From Gryganskiella cystojenkinii (taxonomy: Eukaryota > Mortierellomycota > Mortierellomycetes > Mortierellales > Mortierellaceae): a stretch of DNA of 38,188 nucleotides. A program made the translations under genes and the position numbers. Position 1 is the stretch's first letter. Each line of letters begins with the position of its first letter. Shown here one piece after another: positions 21,253 to 31,632 of the stretch. The notes beneath the pieces were generated by a model. That model was not told the origin of the DNA. It saw only the letters and a program-made list of their open reading frames with translations, and did no database searches. Location: NCBI GenBank assembly GCA_015852425.1, contig JAAAIG010000327.1, forward strand, positions 1-38,188. Reading direction: 5' to 3'.

Positions 21253-21713
21253 ATTCCCTCCATCTCGTCATCAACCTCCTTTGTCTCCCTTCCCCTCACT
21301 CGATTACTAGAAAAAGAAAAATCCCACTCAAGAAAGAGCCAACTCAGGCAGAAGAAGAAGAAAACAAACAAAAAACAGAGAGATCCAAGGAGGTCATGGC
21401 ATCCATGACCTCGACCAAGAAGGAGCATCTTTTTCCCTCCTTCATATACCCCTCCTCAAGGCCTTTTGTCCATTCGATTCCCATTTCTTCTGTTCACTGT
21501 GAGTTTTCGTAGTACACAAAAAAAAAATCTCACCATCATTATCATTTTGCCTTCGTTATTTTTCTTCATTCTCTTTCCTTCATTCTCATTAGCCTGTTGC
21601 TCTTTTGCTTATTGACCCCTTCCATCATTAAAACAAACAAAAAAAGAAGATAAAAAAGAAGGAGTTCCTATGATTCTTTCTGAACTTTTTTTTCTCTTGC
21701 TCTTTTAAAGAAG
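21253..21713. other. convergent spacer
   Basis: 460 bp between the stop codons of the Ser-rich orphan gene and the F-box/LRR gene. It is A-rich then T-rich low-complexity sequence, expected to contain both 3' untranslated regions and polyadenylation sites. No gene is seen. Confidence 0.5.
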
Positions 21714-22685
21714 TCAGTCGTCATCTATGTCTGTGAATTGTTCGTCATCATCTAGATCCTCCCAATCGCTTACGACGAGTCCTTCGTCTCCCATCAAAAT
21801 ACCATAGCAACCTTCGAGGTTCAGGGAGTTCAGGTGTAGGCCTGCCCTCAATCCCTGGATACCCGAGTCTGTAATCCGTGTGCAATGTGAAAGGTCCAGT
21901 CTCTTCAGTGGACGTGAAACAGGTTTTGGGTTGCCGTCCAATTCTTCTCTATTCTCGATTGGTTTCCTCGACTCCGATGAGGATGATGGCGATGATGGTG
22001 ATGACTCTGATGTTGCTGATGTTGGTAGTGGCTGTGGCTGTGGCCGTGACCCGAGTTCAAACAGTGAGATATCACTCAGACGATCGCATCCAGACAGCTC
22101 CAGGTTCTCGAGGTGGATAGCATGAGCACAGAGAGAGAGTACAGCAAGATCCGTGATTCTGAGACAGCCAGACAAAACTAGTGATCGTAACCGACGGGGT
22201 CCTAGATTCTCGGCAAGGTCTTGGACAGCATTATCGCGCAAGAGGGAACAGTTGCTGAGATCGAGATGTTCGAGCCAGGGACAACCGACGGCGATGGCAT
22301 GGACTATTTCGTACTGAACATACTCCCAGCGATGCGGTAACATGGAGAGATTGATGGATCGTACATGATCTCCTGCGGTCGTGGCGGCCTTGGATGTGGA
22401 GACAGTGCTAGTGCTTGTGTTGGTGGGATCGAGGCTATGAGGGTGAAGATAAGTCTCGCTACGAGATGTTTCCAGGGACCGAATAAAGAGTTTCAAGGCC
22501 GAGAGTTTGATGAGGGACGGCTCTCGGTAGAGAGAAGACTGCGTAAGGTTGTGCCACTGTCGGTTGATGCGGTTGCATTGGGACAGCGCGAACTGGTCGT
22601 GAACAAGGTGGTCGATGATGGCAATGAGAAGCTCTGTCGGTAGCGATTCCATCCCTGCAGTCCTTGTGTCCTTGTCCTTCTGCAT
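21714..22685 (-). CDS. F-box/LRR protein (AMN1/FBXL-like)
   Basis: Intronless gene of 323 residues from ATG 22683-22685. The F-box is MESLPTELLIAIIDHLVHD, continuing to LSQCNRINRQWHNL (about 12-60). At least four cysteine-containing leucine-rich repeats follow: LEHLDLSNCSLLRDNAVQDL, LRSLVLSGCLRITDLAVLSL, LENLELSGCDRLSDISLF, and after a Ser/Pro-rich insert LKRLDLSHCTRITDSGIQGL. These match the LRR-CC type found in AMN1 and FBXL proteins, which recruit substrates to SCF ubiquitin ligases. The C-terminus ends in an acidic stretch of mostly Asp/Glu. The open frame extends 59 codons upstream, but that portion overlaps the presumed promoter shared with Nse4 and looks noncoding. The substrate is unknown. 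Confidence 0.88.
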   Translation of the reverse strand: MQKDKDTRTAGMESLPTELLIAIIDHLVHDQFALSQCNRINRQWHNLTQSSLYREPSLIKLSALKLFIRSLETSRSETYLHPHSLDPTNTSTSTVSTSKAATTAGDHVRSINLSMLPHRWEYVQYEIVHAIAVGCPWLEHLDLSNCSLLRDNAVQDLAENLGPRRLRSLVLSGCLRITDLAVLSLCAHAIHLENLELSGCDRLSDISLFELGSRPQPQPLPTSATSESSPSSPSSSSESRKPIENREELDGNPKPVSRPLKRLDLSHCTRITDSGIQGLRAGLHLNSLNLEGCYGILMGDEGLVVSDWEDLDDDEQFTDIDDD

Positions 22686-23016
22686 TCTGTGTTGCCTTGG
22701 TTGTTGCTTTTGCTTGCCTGTGGTAATGGAGAAAAGGTTTTCTGGGCATTCTTTTATTTCACACTCCAGACGCGCTGTTGGACGACTTCGCGCTGTGTGA
22801 CTGTGAATTTGGGTCTGGGTTGGCTTGTTTGTTTTGCGCCACCAAACAAAGGAGACGCGCATTGGTTTGTTCTCCCATCTGAATTGACGTTCCCCCCTTC
22901 ATACCCTTTTTTTTTCGTTTGACAAACACATCACCCTTTGCGCAAAAATAATAGTAATTCCGCTCGACAATAATCACTCGACAACAGACCAAGAAACGGA
23001 TTCATCATTATAGCCA
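22686..23016. promoter_or_regulatory. bidirectional promoter, F-box/LRR and Nse4
   Basis: 331 bp separate two outward-facing start codons, so both core promoters must lie here or overlap the transcribed leaders. A T-rich tract lies at about 22907-22918 and AATAATAGTAATTCCG-type AT-rich sequence at 22945-22975. No strong TATA box is seen. Confidence 0.5.
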
Positions 23017-24538
23017 ATGGGATCAGGACGGAAACGACACAGCGAGGATGAACTCGAGGAAGAGGTGGACCAGGATATGAATGCCTCCCAGGAGGACATT
23101 ACCAAGGAACGGCTAAAGGACGAAAAGCGGAAAATTCGTCAGCAGTACCGTCAACTCATCACAGATACCGAAGGTGATGATGAAAATTTCATTTTTTTTA
23201 AAAAAAAATACGGTTGCTTGTGGGTTTGTATGTAAGTAAGCAACAAGAAACTCACACATTCCTCTTTCTCAATGGGACCCTGAATTCATGGAATAGTTCG
23301 CCGCAAAGAGCTTATGGACCCGAACAACAATGAACTCCTGGTGAATGTCGACAAGGCCAATACTCTTTACAAGAATGGTAATATGTTATTCCCAGGAACA
23401 AACCCCTCCCTATATGCTGAACCCGTTTTCTACATGTTGCAGTGTCAACGAGCAGAAAAGAGTCTAATTTTTTTGTATTTTCTATTACATGTTGATACAG
23501 TGTTCGGGACACACGAAGCTACGCTTGATGCAAAGTTGCTGGTCCTGTCGGCGGACCTTGGTATGCAAAAGGCAAAGTACCTGCGAATGGGTCAGGGCGG
23601 ATTTGACGAGACTGAATACCTCACCAAGCTTGTCAACGTAATGGGCGGACACGAGGTTGAGAACGACGACAGAGGTCTGGACTGGGCCAAGATGGGTCGC
23701 ATGGCTGCCAAGTGGACCCGGAAAGCACCCACTATGGATTTCATGTAAGTTGGTCCATTCGTCTCTTTTGAAGGCAATATGTCTTACCCCCTGGTTCGTT
23801 TTGTACCTGGAATCAATAATTGGCGATGATCTAATGACATGTTCTCGTTATTGATTTTTTTATTCCCTCGTAGGCTGGGACCTATGGCCATCGAGCACAA
23901 GACTAGACAGATGAAGCAGAGGACACGCGTGGTCCGAGACCCCAAGGATATGAAGAAACCTCAGGAACTTCGTGAAGAGGATATTGCTCGACAAGAGAAC
24001 GAGACAACCAAGAATGTGATGCAAATCAGTGCAATTCTCGAAGAACTGGAAGAGAAGGTCAACTTTTTCGAGTTGGTCGTTAACCCAGAGTCGTTTGCGC
24101 AGACGGTCGAGAATATCTTTTATCTTTCATTTTTGGTCCGCGATGGTAAAGTCAGTATCTCGGAAGTCGACATGGATGATCCGGACAGAGAGGATGATGG
24201 TGAAGTCAGAGAAGGAGCCAACTATCAGCCAATGGTCGAGTTGACAGAGACGCCTACAGCAGAGGATTACCAGAACGGGTTGTTGAAGAAACAGATGGTC
24301 ATGGATATCGATATGGCCACGTGGAAGGTAACGCAAGAAATTGGCGCCCTGAGGATTGGTGGCGTACATGTCTTTATGCGTCATATCATTTTTTTCGAGC
24401 TTTGTCTTCTAACATGGTTGCTTGGCATATTTCGTGTTGTATTAATAGGAGGTTATCGAGGTATACGACATCAAAAAGACAATGATCCCCACGCGTTTGG
24501 CCAAGGAGACCATGGAGAAGGGCAAGTGGTACGGTTAA
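23017..24538 (+). CDS. Nse4, kleisin subunit of the SMC5/6 complex
   Basis: Five exons: 23017-23173, 23297-23377, 23501-23744, 23874-24327 and 24449-24538, 341 residues. Nse4 bridges the Smc5 and Smc6 heads and works with Nse1/Nse3 in DNA repair and genome stability in the nucleus. Family features are RKIRQQYRQLITDTE, then VRRKELMDPNNNELLVNV, and the N-terminal kleisin helix EATLDAKLLVLSADLGMQKA. The C-terminal winged-helix part includes KVNFFELVVNPESFAQTVEN, then IFYLSFLVRDGKVS, and ends EVIEVYDIKKTMIPTR. The length fits known Nse4 proteins (about 300-400 residues). Frame agreement across all four introns supports the model. The first intron contains T8 and A8 runs. Confidence 0.93.
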
Positions 24539-24780
24539 AGGAGCAGCGGCTCCTTCACTCCAAAAGCGGTCCTATACCTAGTTCACATTTATCCCAACAA
24601 AACATCATGCTCTCTCTCTTCATGTTTCATTGCTCCACCGCTTTTTCTCTTTTGTCACTCATGTCGGCTAGGTTGGGTAAAAATTGGGTTGAATATGGGG
24701 GTGTTTCTTTTTATAATAATCTTTACCCACAATGTTCTCCAAGAAAACAAAAAGACGAGGTCATATGAGTATGCTGTATC

Positions 24781-25608
24781 TTAGTAAAGGTCTCCAAACT
24801 CTGCTTGGTCGACCGAGAATCCCTGGTCGCTGAGGAGCCTATTCTTGATTTTTTCACGTTTTACCCTCGCCTCCATCTCTTCGCGTTGAACTTGAAGAAT
24901 TTCTTCTACGGGGACCTCTCTGAGTGGTGACTCGTCCTCCTTGTCCAGATCCTGGGGATGGTTCATAGATATGAAAGTTGGGCAAGAGTGAAAAGAAGGG
25001 GTTAGTTGATCAAGGCACGATGATAAGAACTATGATTAACGAAGAAAAAAAAGGTGGCGGTTTCTTACAATCTCGCCCAAGAGAACGACATTTTCGCCAC
25101 GGATGATAAAGATGCCACGAGGAATGTCGCCATAGGCATCGCCAACGTATATCCTCTCAATAGTATCCTGGAGTACCAAATTGGCTATTGTTCGATATGA
25201 CGAGAAAGTAGAAAAGCGGTTAGTCAGTCTGTCAGCACCTGTGGGTTTCTGAGATGCTCTTTTTCAAGATTGATATCCAAGCAGGCCAATGCAGGTGGAC
25301 ATGCAGCATACCAAATTGATCAAAGGACCGGAGGATTCCAATCAACTTTCTTCCGTCTCTGAGCACGACAAGCAGTTTCTCTATTGGAGCAAACAAGAGA
25401 GAGCGTGCTTCTGATGAGTCAACTTGATTCCTTGATCATGAAGCAATGTCTCTGAGAAAAGAGACACATGGACAGATCTCTGCAGAGGTCTGTGTCGGAC
25501 ACAAACATGTCGTCAATATGTTCCGAGTTTGTTTGACGGATATGGTCACGTACTGTCAACGCTGTCGACCAGAGAGGTCGATGTGGTGAAGATCTGGAAG
25601 CTGTCCAT
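24781..25608 (-). CDS. Lsm1, Sm-like subunit of the Lsm1-7 mRNA-decay ring
   Basis: Four exons in transcription order: 25608-25554, 25380-25312, 25184-25069 and 24951-24781, 136 residues. Lsm1 is the defining subunit of the cytoplasmic Lsm1-7 ring that binds oligoadenylated mRNA 3' ends and promotes decapping in P-bodies. The Sm1 motif reads [19 protein letters not shown] with [17 protein letters not shown]; Sm2 reads [17 protein letters not shown] charged C-terminal helix ([20 protein letters not shown]) and the short tail DLY follow, as in Lsm1 orthologues. The length matches the human protein (133 residues). It converges on Nse4 with 242 bp between stop codons. Confidence 0.95.
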
Positions 25609-26127
25609 TTGATTAGACGGATACGATTGGTATAAAAAAAAAGAAAGATTCGTTGATGGAATGGAGGTAGGTTGTTGAGGTTGAGGGTTGTTTTCGATTC
25701 CTGTCCTCTGCTTGGTCGAGATTTCCTGATGGCTCGCCCGAGTGCTGTTTTATTTGGGGTTGAAGAGAAGAGAGTTGATGAGAAAGGCAGTGGTTCATTT
25801 CGTGCGCTTTGAACGTTTTCCCTGGAAATATAAATTTAAGAGGCCGTCACAACTAACTCACAGAGTCCAAAATCAAAGAGTTGCAGGCAAAGGGAGCAGA
25901 ACACGAGTGTGTATGCGCGTGTGTCTCTTTGTTGGTAAGGTGTGGATTGGATTCGAAATTCGATTGCCAACCTTTCTTTGTCCTCCCCTTCCCAATCATT
26001 ACTCTCATTCTCCCGTTGTTTCTTCTTTTTTTCTTTTCTCGCATCACCTCATCTCTCTCTCTCTGGCCCTCCTTGTCACTCTAATAAGAGATTCATCCTC
26101 CCCCTCATCACAGACTGACTCTGAGGC
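25609..26127. promoter_or_regulatory. bidirectional promoter, Lsm1 and TMEM170-like gene
   Basis: 519 bp between outward-facing starts. A strong pyrimidine tract with CTCTCTCTCTC (about 26050-26063) precedes the TMEM170-like start, similar to the tract upstream of the P450. A TATAAATTTAAG-like AT stretch lies at 25829-25840. Confidence 0.45.
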
Positions 26128-27157
26128 ATGTCCCAGAACGGCTTTCTGCCCCCGTCAGACTACGTGACCCCACCATGGCCCTCCCTGTACTGGCCTGTAA
26201 CTGATCCTCTGAACCACGGTGTCTTTATGTACTATCCCAGAGGTAGGAATCCACTTCAATCAAGCAGGAGAATCTATTTCTGACCAAACGACGACTAATT
26301 TTTTTTAAAAAAAAACCCCTACATTTCTCCTCTCCCCATAGACATTTGGCGGTTCACGACGTACTGGACATTAATCTTCATCGTCTCGATCTACACCCTC
26401 GCTGGATTCTGGGCCTGTCTCGTCTTTAGTCGGAGGCATTACAAGTGGGCGATTCTACTACCGGTCCTCTTCTTCATCACAGGCGCATTCATTGCCTTTC
26501 TCAGCGGGAGTCTTGTCGGTAGGGCTTTCTCCTTTTTTCTCCCCCTCAACCTCTCAACCACACTTTTGAAAATCAGGACAAGGAAAAATGCGATAGGAGA
26601 GCACAGGAACTCTGGACAATCGTTTCGACTTTCTTTATATTTTCTTTCTTCTTGTTCATGGAAATGCACTGTCATGAGGAATCAAGAAATGTAATCCCAT
26701 TGGAATGCGGAATGCAAACAAAAATAACTGGAAACACAACCACAAGGAACACCAAAGAAAAGTGGTGGCCAACATCAGGAACGGAAACAACTTCGACTGC
26801 TCGATGTTCGATTGTTGGACAGGATATCAACGTTTGAGGGGAGGAAGAGAGGAATGGATACCAACAAACTCAAAACCCTTTCCTCGAGATTCACCTCCCT
26901 TCTTCCTAAAGGGTTTCCGTTACAGAAAGCAGTGTTGTTCCCTCCCGAATCAGCTCCCTGACTGATTGACTGACATGTCCGTTATCTCCCTTCTTTTGTT
27001 GTCTCCCTGATTTTTTTTAACGATAGGTCTGGCTATTGCTGCGGTCTACAATGCAGGTCTTTACCGAATGTCCACCTGGGTACCATTTCTCTGGGGTCTG
27101 ATCCAAGCCTTGGTTGTTATCATGGGCTCCTACTCCACCGTCACGACCATCCTTTAA
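26128..27157 (+). CDS. TMEM170-family integral membrane protein
   Basis: Three exons: 26128-26242, 26342-26518 and 27027-27157, 140 residues. The N-terminus PLYWP-like segment (PPWPSLYWPVTDPLNHGVFM) is soluble. Three membrane segments follow: YWTLIFIVSIYTLAGFWACLVF, WAILLPVLFFITGAFIAFLSGSLVG with AIAAVYNAG, and a last one around WGLIQALVVIMGSY. Length and arrangement match TMEM170A (144 residues in human), an ER and nuclear-envelope protein that affects ER sheet shape and nuclear pores in animals; the fungal role is inferred only. The second intron is unusually long for this window (508 bp). Confidence 0.88.
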
Positions 27158-27225
27158 CCTGTTACGCCTCATTTACGTCTAAACCCTTTGTATACTTCTT
27201 TTATTTCTTCGCCTGTACCATAGCC

Positions 27226-27258
27226 AAAAATAATAACAATAATAATAACAATATTAAT
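27226..27258. repeat. AAT/AAC microsatellite
   Basis: An AATAACAATAATAATAACAA-type trinucleotide run lies in the 194-bp gap between the convergent TMEM170-like and RCC1L-like genes, probably within a 3' untranslated region. Confidence 0.8.
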
Positions 27259-27351
27259 ACCACTAAGACCTTCGCATCATCGAGCTGGGTGCTTTCTCGG
27301 GAAGGAGTAAAGCGCTTTTATTCCTTATCATGACGTCTCTCAATGGGGGTA

Positions 27352-29002
27352 TCATGCGTCCAACTCGACAACTGCCAATCCTCCGTCCTGACCTAACGCG
27401 ACCTCGTGCACATGCACCTTTTGTCCATTCTGCTCCTGTGGCCACCTGACCCTCTTTGGCACAAAGCAATGACCGAAATCTCCATGGCCAAGACGGCCAG
27501 TCTCACCGCACGTTCCCCATGTAAACAACTCGCCCTTGTCTATCAATACGCAGAAGAGAAACGTTAAATGAGAACCTTTGGCCAGCACCATGACAGGAAC
27601 TACTTTGCTCCGCAGAGTAATATATAGTAGTAATAAGAAACGACAACCTTACCATTGATAGCAGCGGCGTAATCGGTGCTGGCGACAATCTTGATGATAT
27701 TGCTTAAGGACGATATCTGTTCTGGCATCAAAATCTGGGTCTTTTCTTTGCCCAGTCCGAGAGCGCCATAACCACACGTGTAAACTTTGCCTGATTCTGT
27801 CAACAAGAGACCAAAAGTGCCTCCTGCTGCGACTTGTTGGATGACCTCGGACTCGGGAATAGGGTGGGGGATATGGATTGGTTCCAGGATCCGGTCAATC
27901 TTCTTGTTGAGCATGCATTGACCATACTCCGAGTTGCCCCAGATCCAAATCTGGTTGTTGTCGAGTAACGCGAGCGTGAAATCAGTCGATGACGAAATGT
28001 CACGGACACGTCCCAAGTCCTTGCCCTGTGCCTTAAAGCTGAGACGTTCGATCAATGTTGGTACAGCACGGTCAGAACTTGATCCTTCGCCGAGTCCAAG
28101 CTGTCCATCTGCGCCCCATCCCATGGAATACAAATTGCCTTGATCTATTGTTCTCAGACAATAGAAAGCGATGATTAGCCACTCCAGCCTGTTCCAGGTA
28201 GTGTACAAATACTCATTCCCCCTCTTTGCGGACTCGGATGTACCTGTGAGGAGAACAGTATGGTCCAAACCACACTGAACTTGAACAACATTCTCGCTTG
28301 GGTCTGGCAACTCGACAGATGTTGGGTTTGGCTCAAAGACGAAGCGGTCCACGTCCTGACCAGCAAGCTCTTTGCTCAACGTATCCTTGGATCTACCGAG
28401 CCCCAACTGACCGTACATTGAGTTTCCGAATCCAAACAAAAGTGTCTTTCCATAGTGTTGTTGATCTTGCGGGTCCTCGAATTCTGATTGGGGTTTAGCC
28501 AAGAGCATGGAGTGCTCTCGTCCACAGGCAACACCGAGGATATCAAGACCAGAGGTATCGATCGCGCTAAAACTGGATCCTTCCTCTCGCATGCCGTTTC
28601 CGAGCTGTCCACTGTTATTCATGCCTCCGCCCAGGACTCCAGTCTCACCTTCGCCAGAGAGGGCGATCAATCGATGTGAGGTTCCTGCCGCGATCCAGGT
28701 CTTGTTAGGCCCCTATAGCAAGAAACAAATCGAAAATGTTAGAATACGTTATGTTACAATCACAGGCCACTCGTGATTGAAAAGACGTGTTGTACCTTGG
28801 GTATAACAGAGTCGCTTTCAAAGACATTCAATTCCTTTGAGCCATAGCCCCATTCGACAACGCACGACTTTTTGTTCCATGCTGAAGAGTGAAAAGCGCA
28901 TGCGAAGTTTGTTTGAGTAGACTGACGAAGAAGGGACTTTGAAACAGCAAATGTGCTGGTGCGAGCGAGCGTGCGCGTTAGGGACATGAATCCTGGCGCC
29001 AT
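27352..29002 (-). CDS. RCC1-repeat mitochondrial protein (RCC1L/WBSCR16-like)
   Basis: Four exons in transcription order: 29002-28796, 28712-28244, 28144-27653 and 27539-27352, 451 residues. The N-terminus MAPGFMSLTRTLARTSTFAV and following Arg/Ser/Thr-rich region is a strong mitochondrial targeting presequence. The rest is a seven-bladed RCC1 propeller, with blades marked by GWGADGQLGLG, FGFGNSMYGQLGLGR, WIWGNSEYGQC, CGYGALGLG and WGTCGETGRLGHGDFG, and interspersed GLDHTVLLT-type strands. Total length fits RCC1L (464 residues in human), which acts in mitoribosome assembly and as an exchange-factor-like protein for OPA1; the fungal role is inferred. The second intron is 99 bp with no in-frame stop. 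Confidence 0.9.
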
Positions 29003-29210
29003 TCCTGTCGGGTATGCTGTCGAGTGTGTGGGTAGAAAATGAAAATGAATCACTCTCTTTTGTTCAACTTGATCTATCGGTGGCGACTTAAGGGTGCCGT
29101 ATGGAAATTAACTCTGTTCGCCCTGGGCCTTCAAGTGTTCTCTCACGCTGGCCCTCACTCCTCTTTTTTCTTTTCTCCATTCACGCCCTCACTTCTTCCT
29201 CAGTACCAAC
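29003..29210. promoter_or_regulatory. 208-bp bidirectional promoter, RCC1L-like and ALG-2-like
   Basis: This is the shortest head-to-head gap in the window. Both genes must use core elements inside it. A T/C-rich stretch (29158-29200) precedes the plus-strand start, and no TATA box is evident. Confidence 0.5.
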
Positions 29211-31287
29211 ATGGCTTACAACCAGTACAACTACCAGCAACAACAGCAACAGCAACCTCCTTACGGCGGACAGCAGCAACCCTATGGCCAGTACCAGGCT
29301 CCACCTCCTCAGCAGCAAGGAGGCGCCTACCAAGCTCCTCCTCCTCAGCAGCAAGGAAGCGTCTACGGCCAGCACCAGACCCCTGCCGCCGCTGCTGCCC
29401 AACAGGGCTACGGAGGCTACCAGCAGCCCCCTCCTCCTAGTCAAGGTACAAATCCCCTTTGGCTCCTTCTATTGCTTTTTTGTCCTTCCTTCTTATTCCC
29501 TCGACCCGCAAGGTGGTTATGCACCTCGACAATGGACCCGTTCCTTCAAAGGCAGGCTCAAGGACGTCGAGACCCGCGTTTGCTTTGCCCGGAAGAGACC
29601 ACAGCCCGAATACTAAAGATGGAACGCATAAAAGCGTAAATGAAGGCTAACGACAAAACGTCATGAGCATTCGACGTCATGACGCACTGCGAAAACCAAA
29701 AAAAAGCATGGACGAAGTGCAATCAACGATGGCTAGTGGTCTTGACCCCAACTGAGCGTGGGCGCAAACCACACAGGAAAATGGATTTTCCTCTTTATTC
29801 CCCGCTTCAATTTCTCCTGCGACATCCAACTGACCGTCGTTTCTATCTCTCGTATCGCTCCCTCCTATGCTATCCTGTCCATGGCGTTTTTCTCACAGCT
29901 CCTCCCGCTGCAACAGAATCAAACCTTCGCTACTGGTTTGATGCAGTCGACACTGACCGCTCTGGACAACTGAGCGTGGATGAACTCCAGCGAGCTCTCA
30001 TCAACGGTAAGTAACAATTTCAAAGAAGCAAAGCAAAGAAAGAAAAGCCTCTTTCTCCTTGGTTAAAACAGCTTTGCCAATGTCCCACGGGATGACATTT
30101 TTGTCCCCATGTACCAGCCGATTTTTTTCTCGCACCCCCCTCCTCGACCAGCAACCTCTCCCCTTTCATTTCTCGGCTTGGCAAGGAAAAAAAATTCGAT
30201 GAGGTTCTTTTGATTGAAGAGGCGCGTTTTTCCTTTCTCAGCCTCTATTCTTAGCCTAACGAATGATGACGAAGGGTGTTTGACAGTTCCCTTTCACTGG
30301 TTTTCTTGTCCTCGTTACTGACTCAAGTCTATACTTTCTTTTTTTTTATTTTTCTAGGCGATTGGACGCCTTTCAACATGTGAGTTTTGACGAAGTTTAT
30401 CGGCCTTCATGGCAAGATTCAAGATCAACACTCGGCCTTTGCTGATTGCCACCGAAGCAGGCTCAATGGACAAGAAAAAACATCTTTTGGATCGCATGAA
30501 CTCACCAACCCGTTAACCAATTTTGTTCTTATAGGGAGACCGTGCGCTTGATGTTGAACATGTTTGACACTGGCAAGTTCACACTGCTTCGATACTGAAG
30601 GCGCGCTATACGACTGGAAAGGTGGATCAGGGCTGAGTCTTTAAACATGCTAACTTTTTTTTTATTATGTTGTAAACTCGTATGATTAGACAACTCGGGC
30701 CTGATCAACTTTGCCGAGTTCTCGGGACTCTGGAAATACATTGAGGAGTGGCGCGCGTGCTTCTCGGCCTTTGATCAGGACAAGTCTGGATCAATTGACT
30801 TTAACGAACTCAAGACCGCGATGCATTCCTTCCGTTACAACCTCTCAGATGACTTTTTGAGACTTGTTATCAAGAAGTACGACAAGCGCGGTAAGTTCCT
30901 ACAAACGTGCGCTGGCGATCGTACATTAGATGGATAGGTTTTTTTATGTTGCTTTTTCCATGGTTGCCTTGATTCGCTGATTCCTGACATTACATAGGTA
31001 AAAACCCTCCAGGTCGTGGCGATGTTTCGTTCGATATGTTTATCCAGATCAGCTGCACTGTAAAGTCCTTGACCGATGCGTTCATGCGTATCGATCGGGA
31101 AGGCAAGGGTTTCGCCACTATCGGATACGAGCAGGTAAAAAAACAGTCTGTCGACTTTTTGAAAAAAAAAAAAAAAAAAAAAATTGGTACAAAGTTTCTC
31201 ACCACGCTGACCGACTGACTGACTTCGTTTTTATTTCAATATCGTGCTAACCAATAGTTCTTGGAGCTCGTCGTCATGAACCGCTAA
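29211..31287 (+). CDS. penta-EF-hand calcium sensor (ALG-2/PDCD6-like)
   Basis: Seven exons: 29211-29445, 29899-30006, 30358-30379, 30535-30572, 30690-30890, 31013-31134 and 31258-31287, 251 residues. The Gln/Pro/Gly/Tyr-rich N-terminal 78 residues are followed by five EF-hands: loop 1 DTDRSGQLSVDE, loop 2 DTDNSGLINFAE, loop 3 DQDKSGSIDFNE, and degenerate loops 4 (DKRGRGDVSFDM) and 5 (DREGKGFATIGY). Order, spacing and the INGDWTPFN and EFSGLWKYIEEW segments match ALG-2, which links calcium to ESCRT-III/ALIX and COPII coat proteins. The first intron (453 bp) could hide an optional exon beginning at 29512 (GGYAPRQW), as it is in frame with the N-terminal repeats. The intron after 30572 uses a GC donor (GCAAGT). 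Confidence 0.9.
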
Positions 31288-31632
31288 ACTGGGGCCTCTT
31301 CTTTTTTTCCCCCCTTCACAGTCAAGTACACCAAAAAAAACAGACTTTTGAATAGTAATGAAAAGCTTGGTTTTTAATTTTTGATTGTTTGAGGTGATCA
31401 CTGATTGGCAAAAGGTTTGATTAAACCACTGCTTGGTCTCCAAGGAAAAATTGCATCGCCAAACACTTTCGAGGTGGCACCACTGCTGTCGTTGTAAAGG
31501 ACCAATTGGAAAAATAAATGAACAAAGGTATATCGGCAGGTGGGTATGGTATTTATTGTACAAATCAAGGTCAATTTGCCTTGACAGCAAAAAAAAGAGT
31601 AGGTGGAAAAACAAAACGTACCAAGAACGCTC
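31288..31632. other. convergent spacer
   Basis: 345 bp between the stop codons of the ALG-2-like and I-BAR genes, AT-rich, without a recognisable gene. It should contain both polyadenylation regions. Confidence 0.5.
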
